The position numbers were made by a program, and so were the translations under genes. Below are positions 57,539-64,000 of a stretch of 64,000 bases of DNA, piece by piece (the stretch's first letter is position 1; each line of letters starts with the position of its first letter). Location: the NCBI RefSeq assembly GCF_024628805.1, contig NZ_CP102382.1, positions 2,046,001 through 2,110,000 on the forward strand. Reading direction: 5' to 3'. The notes under the pieces are model-generated. The model saw only the letters and a program-made list of their open reading frames with translations, was not told where the DNA came from and did not search any database. This DNA is from Paenimyroides aestuarii. Its GTDB lineage: Bacteria > Bacteroidota > Bacteroidia > Flavobacteriales > Flavobacteriaceae.

Positions 57539-57631
57539 ATGCTTTTATTAACCTTCTTCGCAGTGGCTGTGATGTTTTATATTTTGGTGCATTATATTCT
57601 GCAAAATCTAGTAGAAATCAATCATAAATAG
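57539..57631 (+). CDS. Possible 30-residue membrane peptide
   Basis: ATG at 57539 opens MLLLTFFAVAVMFYILVHYI, ending NLVEINHK: a single hydrophobic helix with a polar tail. It starts 13 bp after the preceding stop, on the same strand. Size alone gives little support. Confidence 0.35.
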   Translation: MLLLTFFAVAVMFYILVHYILQNLVEINHK

Positions 57632-57750
57632 TAAAAATTAAAATTGCTACAGAAAATCTAACACATTACCCCATAACCCCTTCCATCTTTTTTGGTTTTC
57701 TTTAACTCATTGCAGGGGCTAATTGATAAGTAAAATCCCACATAAAATTG

Positions 57751-57758
57751 TATTTTTG
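57751..57758 (+). promoter_or_regulatory. Putative mutL promoter -7 box
   Basis: TATTTTTG fits TAnnTTTG, 30 bp before the mutL ATG; a TTG at 57723-57725 is 25 nt upstream, slightly beyond the usual spacing. Confidence 0.45.
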
Positions 57759-57787
57759 TAAATCATTCAAAAAAAGTATAAAAATAC

Positions 57788-59722
57788 ATGTCTAGCGTTA
57801 TACGTTTATTGCCCGATCACGTAGCCAACCAAATTGCCGCCGGAGAAGTGGTGCAACGACCTGCATCGGTGGTGAAAGAGTTGCTAGAAAATGCCGTGGA
57901 TGCGGGTGCAACTGCAATTAAATTGGTGATTAAAGATGCCGGAAAAACGCTTATTCAGGTAATAGATAATGGCAAAGGAATGAACGAAATTGATGCCCGC
58001 ATGTGTTTTGAACGCCATGCTACGTCTAAAATTTCCATTGCCGAAGATTTGTTTCAATTGCAAACCAAAGGTTTTAGAGGTGAGGCATTGGCATCTATTG
58101 CGGCAATTGCGCATGTAGAGTTAAAGTCTAAAGAACATACTGCCGAACTGGGCACTCATGTGGTGATTGAAGGAAGCAAAATTATATCGCAAGAAATTGC
58201 GGTGGTTCCTAGCGGCACTTCGTTTTCTGTAAAAAATTTGTTTTTCAATATTCCGGCTCGTCGCAATTTCTTAAAGTCTGATCAGGTAGAACTGCGCCAT
58301 GTAATTGATGAATTTGAGCGGGTGGCTTTGGCACATCCTGCTATTCAGTTTACATGCATCAACAACGGAAGCGAGCTTTTCAATGTGCCTGCATCGAATA
58401 TCAGACAGCGTATTGTGAATGTTTTCGGCACAAAAACCAATGAAAAGTTGGTTCCCGTTCAAGAAACTACCGAAATTGTTGAAATACATGGATTTGTGGC
58501 AAAGCCCGAATTTGCTAAAAAGAGTAGGGGCGAACAGTTTTTTTTCGTGAACGATCGCTTTATAAAAAGTGGCTACCTGCATCATGCGGTTACTGCCGCT
58601 TTTGAAGGATTGCTGAAAGATGGTACGCATCCTAGTTATTTTCTGTATTTAACCTTGCCTCCCAACAGCATTGATATTAATATTCATCCCACAAAAACCG
58701 AAATTAAGTTTGATGATGAGCAAGCCTTATATGCTATTTTGCGCGCAACGATTAAGCACAGTTTAGGACAATTTAATGTGGCTCCGGTGCTCGATTTTCA
58801 AAAAGACAGTGATTTAGATGTTCCATACAGTTATGAAGGTACAAAATCGGTGGAACCAACGGTTGAAGTAGATGCTTTTTACAATCCGTTTGAAAGTATG
58901 AAAGCCAGCAACACCATGGCACAACAAATAGGTGCGGGATTTAATCCTTTTGAGAGTGTGAAGCCAAAGCCTTCGGGAACGTCTTTTTCGGGCACGAATT
59001 CTTTTCAAGATAAAAAGCAACACCGTTCGGGCGGTTGGGAAACCCTTTACGAAGGTATTTCAGATGCCAAAGAGCTCATTCTAACATCTGCAAATCATCA
59101 AATTGATGAAGAGGTCATCACTGGTTCGCTGTTTGATGAGGAAACACCCCAAGCGGCAAATCATCAACAAACCTATCAATTTCAAAAAAAATACATCATT
59201 AGTCCCATAAAGTCGGGCATGATTATAATCGATCAGCGCAAAGCCCATCAACGAATCTTGTATGAACACTATGTGCATGCACTGGCAGTTAAACAAAATG
59301 CAAGTCAGCAGTTATTGTTTCCATTATCGTTATATTACACGGCTTATGAGTTGGAATTGCTGCGAAATATTGAACCACAATTGGTACAAATGGGTTTTTT
59401 GTTTGAGGAATTAACAAATGAAAAAATTGTGATTTTAGGCATTCCAGTTTCTATAACCGAAAGTGAAGTTTCAATTGTATTGGAAGATTTACTGAACGAT
59501 TTGCAAGACGATGTTCCTAGTGATCACAGTGTTTTAAACGACCGTATTGCAAAATCATTGGCGCTGAGTTTAGCGATTAAAACGGGAACATATCTCACTG
59601 AAAAAGAACAAGAACATATAGTAAATAGTTTGTTTGGATGTACAGATCCGCAAACATCGCCTTTTGGCAAAACTACTTTTATTACTATGAAAGTAGAAGA
59701 TATTGATAAAAAATTTATGTAA
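57788..59722 (+). CDS. mutL: DNA mismatch repair protein MutL
   Basis: The 644-residue protein has the N-terminal GHKL ATPase (IRLLPDHVANQIAAGEVVQR, ELLENAVDAGAT, DNGKGM, FRGEALASI), a Pro/Ser-rich linker (about 365-420) and a C-terminal dimerisation domain. The endonuclease motif DQHA-x2-E of many MutLs reads DQRKAHQR here, lacking the His and the first Glu, so nicking activity is doubtful. The stop overlaps the next gene's ATG as TAATG. Confidence 0.95.
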   Translation: MSSVIRLLPDHVANQIAAGEVVQRPASVVKELLENAVDAGATAIKLVIKDAGKTLIQVIDNGKGMNEIDARMCFERHATSKISIAEDLFQLQTKGFRGEALASIAAIAHVELKSKEHTAELGTHVVIEGSKIISQEIAVVPSGTSFSVKNLFFNIPARRNFLKSDQVELRHVIDEFERVALAHPAIQFTCINNGSELFNVPASNIRQRIVNVFGTKTNEKLVPVQETTEIVEIHGFVAKPEFAKKSRGEQFFFVNDRFIKSGYLHHAVTAAFEGLLKDGTHPSYFLYLTLPPNSIDINIHPTKTEIKFDDEQALYAILRATIKHSLGQFNVAPVLDFQKDSDLDVPYSYEGTKSVEPTVEVDAFYNPFESMKASNTMAQQIGAGFNPFESVKPKPSGTSFSGTNSFQDKKQHRSGGWETLYEGISDAKELILTSANHQIDEEVITGSLFDEETPQAANHQQTYQFQKKYIISPIKSGMIIIDQRKAHQRILYEHYVHALAVKQNASQQLLFPLSLYYTAYELELLRNIEPQLVQMGFLFEELTNEKIVILGIPVSITESEVSIVLEDLLNDLQDDVPSDHSVLNDRIAKSLALSLAIKTGTYLTEKEQEHIVNSLFGCTDPQTSPFGKTTFITMKVEDIDKKFM

Positions 59723-60471
59723 TGAATCAGATTACCCCTGTAGTAAAACAATTGTTAATTGTAAACATAATCATTTTTGTTGGAACTTTTTTTATTCCGC
59801 AATTAATGGATTATTTTCCGATGTATTATTTTGAAAATCCCAGTTTTGAATTTTGGCAGCCTGTTACAAGAATGTTTTTACATGCCGGTTTTTTTCATGT
59901 TTTTTTTAGCATAATTGTATTATTTTCGTTCGGTTCGGTTTTAGAACAAATTTGGGGCGGAGCAAAATTTCTTATTTTTTATTTTGCATGCGGATTAGGA
60001 GCTTGTATTGTTGATGCTTTATTCAAATATTTTGTTATTCACGACACAGTAAATATTTTAGTTTTAAATGGATTTTCAGAAAGTAGTATATTTGAGTTGT
60101 TAGGAAAGGGCATGTTTGATAACCAATGGTCTGAGTTTGTTAGTGATAGTAAACTTCAAAATATGCTTTTGGCTTATATGTCTGTTTCGTTCGGATCCAC
60201 AGGGATTATTTATGGTTTAATGGTTGCATTTGCTTTTATGTTTCCCAATACCAGCTTGTCATTATTCTTTGTTCCGGTACCAATTAAAGCAAAATATTTT
60301 GTACCTATTATTTTAACTTTGGATTTAGCATTCGGTTTTTTTGGAGGCGTATCTGTTTTCGGTAATGGTATTATAAATTATTTTTCTCATATCGGCGGTG
60401 CGGTTGTAGGTTTTATTTTAATGTGGATTTGGAGAAAAAAACAGTTTGATCAATTTCGTTGGGATAAATAA
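59722..60471 (+). CDS. Rhomboid family protein, catalytic Ser replaced
   Basis: The 249-residue protein has about six membrane helices and rhomboid motifs: TRMFLHAGFFHVFFSIIVLF (first H-x-x-x-H-like segment) and FSHIGGAVVG with the catalytic-type His223. The G-x-S-G site reads GSTG at 158-161, with Thr160 in the position of the nucleophile Ser. It may be an inactive pseudoprotease or use Thr. Overlaps mutL by one base. Confidence 0.85.
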   Translation: MNQITPVVKQLLIVNIIIFVGTFFIPQLMDYFPMYYFENPSFEFWQPVTRMFLHAGFFHVFFSIIVLFSFGSVLEQIWGGAKFLIFYFACGLGACIVDALFKYFVIHDTVNILVLNGFSESSIFELLGKGMFDNQWSEFVSDSKLQNMLLAYMSVSFGSTGIIYGLMVAFAFMFPNTSLSLFFVPVPIKAKYFVPIILTLDLAFGFFGGVSVFGNGIINYFSHIGGAVVGFILMWIWRKKQFDQFRWDK

Positions 60472-60477
60472 CAAATT

Positions 60478-61263
60478 ATGCAAAAGTTCGATATTAAAAA
60501 CCTAAGTGTAGAAATTAAACTTATTATCGTTGTTAGCACTATCAGTCTTTTGGTAATGCTAATGAAGTTTGTTGCCCCTGGTTTCTATATAAGTATTATT
60601 GAACAATTGGCATTGTTTAGCAACTTTCAGGTTTTTAATTACCGCATTTGGCAATTTGCTACATACAGTTTTCTGCATGCTAGTGCTTTGCATTTATTTT
60701 TAGGTATGTTAATTTTATACTGGTTTAGTAATTTGTTTTTTACCTTTTTCAGTTCAAATCAATTTTTAAAAGCCTATTTTTTTGGGGGGATATTTGCAGG
60801 CGTTTTTTATTTTATAATAGCAAATATTCTTGGTATGCAAAGCTCAATGATAGGATCATCTGGTGCAACTGTAGCTTTGCTTTTTACTATTGTTGGTTAC
60901 AAACCAGATATGCGGGTAAATGTAATTATTGCTAAAGTTCCTATATATTACCTAGCTCTATTATCTTTGGGAATAGATATATTTCAGTTTTTTACTGATA
61001 ATGCTGGCGGACATTTAGCCCATTTAGGCGGCAGTATTTTTGGTTTTTGTTATGGAAAATATCTAGCAGGATCCCTTGATTTTTCATTTAAGCCGAAGAA
61101 AAAATCGAATCTGCGCACGGTACACAAAATGAATCCAACCAAAAATAATTCTACCAATAATAGCGTTCAACAAAAAATAGATGTTATCTTAGACAAAATT
61201 AGCAAGTCGGGATACGATAGTTTAACAAAAGAAGAAAAAGAATTTTTGTTTAAGCAAAAATAG
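60478..61263 (+). CDS. Rhomboid family intramembrane serine protease
   Basis: The 261-residue protein has six helices and an intact catalytic pair: GSSG at 126-129 (Ser128) and HLAHLGG with His182. It has a cytoplasmic tail with a coiled/charged end (IDVILDKISKSGYDSLTKEE). It lies 6 bp after the first rhomboid gene; the pair may form an enzyme plus an inactive regulator (inference). Confidence 0.9.
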   Translation: MQKFDIKNLSVEIKLIIVVSTISLLVMLMKFVAPGFYISIIEQLALFSNFQVFNYRIWQFATYSFLHASALHLFLGMLILYWFSNLFFTFFSSNQFLKAYFFGGIFAGVFYFIIANILGMQSSMIGSSGATVALLFTIVGYKPDMRVNVIIAKVPIYYLALLSLGIDIFQFFTDNAGGHLAHLGGSIFGFCYGKYLAGSLDFSFKPKKKSNLRTVHKMNPTKNNSTNNSVQQKIDVILDKISKSGYDSLTKEEKEFLFKQK

Positions 61264-61267
61264 ATGT

Positions 61268-62308
61268 ATGAAACAGCTAAAATGGTTCAATAAAACAGCC
61301 TACGTTATAAACATTATGTTGGTTATCCTAACATTAATGGGCTATGTATTGCCTTCTATGGCTCCAAAACTGTTTCCTTTTTTATCGGTTTTAACACTTA
61401 TTTTACCTACACTTTTAATGCTGAATTTGGTTTTTGTTTTGTATTGGGCATTGCAGTTCAAAAAACAAGTGTTGCTTTCGGTTATCGTATTTTTAATCGG
61501 ATATACTTTTTTTACAAAATTCTATAAATTCTACGCAACCAACAAAGAAATCTCAGAAACCGATTTTACTGTTTTAAGCTATAATGTTCGGCTTTTTAAT
61601 TTGTTTGAATGGTTGCCCAATGAGAATGTACCGGAAAATATTAAACGATTTATAGAAGAACAAAACCCTGACATCATTTGCTTTCAAGAATATTCCAAGT
61701 CTGCTCGTTATGAATTAGACGACTATAAATTCCGTCATATTATCATGCACGGAAAGAAAATTAAAACGGGTCAAGCCATTTTTTCAAAATTCCGAATAAT
61801 TGATGAAGGCGAAATTGCCTTGCCCAATTCAGATAACAATGTGGTTTATGCGGATATTGTAAAAAATAAAGACACTATTCGTGTGTATAGTATTCATTTA
61901 CAATCGGTTAATATCAGTCCGGATATTAATGAAATTGATGAAAGCAAATCCAAGCGGATTTTTAACCGCTTAAGCGAAGCTTTTAAAGTACAGCAATTGC
62001 AGTCGGAATTAATTCAGGCACACATGCAAGACTTTAAAGGACACAAAATAATTTGTGGCGATATGAACAATACGGCTTTTTCGTATGTGTATAAAAACAT
62101 TATTGGCGATATGAACGACGCCTTCGTAGAAGCAGGTAAAGGCTTTGGGCAAACCTATAGCTATAAATACTATCCGGCACGAATTGATTATATTTTGGTC
62201 GATGAGGTGTTTGATGTGAAAGAATTTAAAACCTTTAATACCTTTAAAAATTCAGACCATTTCCCCATCATGGCACGATTAAATATGAAAGATAAAACGG
62301 TGAAATAG
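61268..62308 (+). CDS. Endonuclease/exonuclease/phosphatase (EEP) family membrane protein
   Basis: The 346-residue protein has two or three N-terminal transmembrane helices (to about residue 85) and an EEP domain: VLSYNVRLFNLFEW, IICFQEYSKSA with catalytic Glu, KIICGDMNNTAFSYVYK with Asp and Asn, and NSDHFPIMA with the final Asp-His. Probably a periplasmic-face phosphodiesterase. Last gene of the mutL-rhomboid-rhomboid-EEP operon, an order also seen in other Flavobacteriia. Confidence 0.88.
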   Translation: MKQLKWFNKTAYVINIMLVILTLMGYVLPSMAPKLFPFLSVLTLILPTLLMLNLVFVLYWALQFKKQVLLSVIVFLIGYTFFTKFYKFYATNKEISETDFTVLSYNVRLFNLFEWLPNENVPENIKRFIEEQNPDIICFQEYSKSARYELDDYKFRHIIMHGKKIKTGQAIFSKFRIIDEGEIALPNSDNNVVYADIVKNKDTIRVYSIHLQSVNISPDINEIDESKSKRIFNRLSEAFKVQQLQSELIQAHMQDFKGHKIICGDMNNTAFSYVYKNIIGDMNDAFVEAGKGFGQTYSYKYYPARIDYILVDEVFDVKEFKTFNTFKNSDHFPIMARLNMKDKTVK

Positions 62309-62357
62309 TGTTGGTTTTCTGGATATTGTCTATAATTTAAAATAGAATTCCAGTTGC

Positions 62358-62582
62358 ATGAATGCTTCCTATGAAAAAATTCTTAATAAAGATACAATTA
62401 TATTGATTTTACCTAAAGGATTATTGCAAGAATTGGCAATGTTTACCATGCACACCACTCGCGGTGTATTGCATTCAAAAACAGAAGGTCATAAATACAA
62501 CCGCTTATTTATACCAATGATTGGTGGCGAATTTATAAAGCAAGATTTAGCAATTCCGTTAAACCCAACAACGGTTAACTAA
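62358..62582 (+). CDS. Small conserved-looking hypothetical protein
   Basis: The 74-residue protein (MNASYEKILNKDTIILILPK, ending PLNPTTVN) has no signal peptide or recognised domain. It is followed directly by a good terminator and has coding-like character, so it is retained. Function unknown. Confidence 0.55.
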   Translation: MNASYEKILNKDTIILILPKGLLQELAMFTMHTTRGVLHSKTEGHKYNRLFIPMIGGEFIKQDLAIPLNPTTVN

Positions 62583-62589
62583 AGATTAA

Positions 62590-62618
62590 AAAAGGGTATT
62601 TTTCAATATCCTTTTTTT
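62590..62618 (+). terminator. Terminator after the hypothetical gene
   Basis: AAAAAGGGTATT-loop-AATATCCTTTTTTT. Confidence 0.8.
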
Positions 62619-62627
62619 GTTATCAAT

Positions 62628-62652
62628 AAAAAAGCCTTGCTATGCAAGGCTT
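62628..62652 (-). terminator. Terminator of the Thr/Glu-rich lipoprotein gene
   Basis: AAAAGCCTTGC-TAT-GCAAGGCTT; on the minus strand the hairpin ends in T-rich sequence. Confidence 0.8.
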
Positions 62653-62679
62653 AATTAGTTTTCTATCGTAACTAAAATA

Positions 62680-62913
62680 TTAGTGAGTAGCTGGAGCTTC
62701 TTCAGTAGCAGCTGGAGTCTCAGTAGTAGTTTCAGTTGTAGTAGTAGTAGTTTCTTCTACTGGAGTAACTGGAGTTTCTTCAACAGCTGGAGTTTCCTCT
62801 GTAGTTGTAGTTTCAACTGTAGTTTCTTCAGTTGTAGTTTCTTTAGCTGTATCTTTACAAGAAACGAATGCTACAGAAGCTACTAATACTAATGATAATG
62901 CTAATTTTTTCAT
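62680..62913 (-). CDS. Thr/Glu-rich low-complexity lipoprotein
   Basis: The 77-residue protein has a lipoprotein signal peptide (MKKLALSLVLVASVAFVSC, Cys19), then a nearly pure Thr/Glu/Pro/Val/Ala tail such as EETTVETTTTEETPAVEETP. It is very acidic and probably unstructured, like a short surface or periplasmic tether. The ACT/GAA triplet-like repetition also opens a spurious Ser-rich ORF on the other strand. A terminator follows. Confidence 0.75.
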   Translation of the reverse strand: MKKLALSLVLVASVAFVSCKDTAKETTTEETTVETTTTEETPAVEETPVTPVEETTTTTTETTTETPAATEEAPATH

Positions 62914-63030
62914 TTTTTTAATTATAAAAGTTAATTATTAATTCTCTACAAAGATATGAATTTTTTAATACCGCAATATTTTTTTATATTTTTTTTTAAA
63001 AAATATTTTTTACTTATAAAACATTGATTA

Positions 63031-64000
63031 TTAATGGTTTGTTTTTTTGTTTGTGGTCGGTTTTATTATTTTCATCTCTTCAATTAGGTGTTTTGCACCT
63101 GCGTATTTGTCAATAACGAACAAAATATAGCGTGTATCTACCATAATATTTCTGCAAATAGCCGGGTCGTAATGAATATCGCTCATGGTTCCTTCCCAAA
63201 CACGGTCAAAGTTTAAACCAATTAAATTTCCGTTTGCATCTAAAGCCGGCGAACCAGAATTTCCGCCTGTTGTGTGGTTAGTTGCAATAAAATTCACAGG
63301 AAGTTTTCCGTTTTTATCTGCATATTGCCCAAAATCTTTGGTATTGTATAGATCTATTAACTTTTTAGGAACATCAAATTCATAATCACCAGGAACGTAT
63401 TTTTCCATAACTCCTTCTAAATAGGTTACGTGGCTGTAAGTAACCGCATCGCTTGGTTGGTAACCGTTTACTTTTCCGTAAGTAACACGTAAAGTGGAGT
63501 TGGCGTCTGGGAAAATGCGTGCATCAGGAAACAATTCTAACTGTGCCTTCATATAAGTACGTTGTAAACCTTCTAATTCTAACGCCATTTTATCATACTT
63601 TGGTGCTATAATATTAAAATAATTTTCTGCAAGGTTTTTTGCCAAGGCATAACCTGGGTCTTTTTGCATATTTTTAATTACGTCTTCTGCATTGCCGCTC
63701 ATTAACTTTTGTAAACCATCGTAAGATGTTAATGCCGAGTTGGCATAAATATCATTACCTAATGCTGTGTAATCTTTATTTTTAATAGCATCTGGGGTTA
63801 AATTTGCAGGAGCTTTTGTGCCATATAATTTCATGGTTTCTGTAAAAATTCCATGATCCACATCTTTATTATAGTCTTTATATAAGGATGCTAATCCTTT
63901 AACTAAATTTTCTTTACGGTCGTTAAATCCTTGTTCGCCCACTTTTGTATAAGCATTTTCTAGCTGATACAAACGAAATCCAACAGAAAGCAACTCATTG
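63031..64000 (-). CDS. S46 family peptidase (DPP7/DPP11 type), C-terminal part
   Basis: More than 323 residues of a Bacteroidota S46 serine dipeptidyl-peptidase, running off the window end on its N-terminal side. The catalytic Ser motif GGNSGSPALDANGNLIGLNF is present, followed by RVWEGTMSDIHYDPAICRNI and VDTRYILFVIDKYAG, all typical. It removes dipeptides in the periplasm during peptide use. The His and Asp of the triad would lie outside the window. Confidence 0.92.
   Translation of the reverse strand, partial: NELLSVGFRLYQLENAYTKVGEQGFNDRKENLVKGLASLYKDYNKDVDHGIFTETMKLYGTKAPANLTPDAIKNKDYTALGNDIYANSALTSYDGLQKLMSGNAEDVIKNMQKDPGYALAKNLAENYFNIIAPKYDKMALELEGLQRTYMKAQLELFPDARIFPDANSTLRVTYGKVNGYQPSDAVTYSHVTYLEGVMEKYVPGDYEFDVPKKLIDLYNTKDFGQYADKNGKLPVNFIATNHTTGGNSGSPALDANGNLIGLNFDRVWEGTMSDIHYDPAICRNIMVDTRYILFVIDKYAGAKHLIEEMKIIKPTTNKKTNH

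Noticed and set aside
62683..62886. Ser/Phe-rich ORF on the plus strand
   Set aside because: Complement of the Thr/Glu repeat codons in the lipoprotein gene, which has a proper signal peptide.

Overview
The window is chromosomal DNA from a low-GC Bacteroidota, almost certainly Flavobacteriaceae and near Flavobacterium, Myroides or Paenimyroides. Evidence: gldF-gldG followed by dnaN, a SusC/OmpA-type outer-membrane receptor, a DUF5686 protein, a FolK-deoxynucleoside kinase fusion, mutL followed by two rhomboid genes, promoters of the TTG-N19-TAnnTTTG type, and a Flavobacteriia 16S rRNA. Genus and species cannot be fixed by eye.

Layout. 1-14679 is ordinary core genome: a phoH-family gene (cut by the window edge), an SAM-hydrolysing enzyme, gliding genes gldF-gldG, a lone HARE/GIY-YIG protein, dnaN, the divergent dps/oxyR pair, an mnmD-heme lipoprotein-DUF4920 operon, ilvE and a sodium/solute symporter. 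14898-20726 is a complete rRNA operon: two tandem promoters, 16S, tRNA-Ile(GAT), tRNA-Ala(TGC), two odd tRNA-like tandem repeats, 23S, 5S and terminator.

20729-35040 is the accessory region and the most interesting part. Directly after the rRNA terminator lie four group II introns, all on + (two of 664 nt without an ORF, two of about 1971 nt encoding a reverse transcriptase). They are interleaved with minus-strand genes that look like integron gene cassettes: a serine hydrolase, two VCBS-type lipoproteins, a three-gene STAS/GHKL-ATPase module, a DUF1877 protein and a C-R-M restriction-modification set. Removing introns 2-4 restores three attC-like palindromes with core halves such as GCTAAC/GTTAGC; two more attC-like sites carry no intron. 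The intron orientation (opposite to the cassette genes), the CGC triad in domain V, and insertion at a terminator and at attC hairpins all fit the group IIC-attC class. No integron integrase is present, so this resembles a CALIN (cluster of attC sites lacking an integrase) in which introns sit at the cassette joints. The two RT genes share a 50-nt insertion that cuts off the last 45 codons.

35312-64000 returns to housekeeping DNA: SdpI-like and hydrolase genes, DUF2089, an EamA exporter, a TonB-dependent receptor, ArsC, CPBP protease, menE, VOC proteins, a TrmH methylase, folK-dNK, sppA, a CAT-anticodon tRNA, methylmalonyl-CoA epimerase, rbfA, an FtsX-type permease, ppa, DUF5686, pdhB, mutL, two rhomboids (one with its catalytic serine changed), an EEP-family protein and part of an S46 peptidase.
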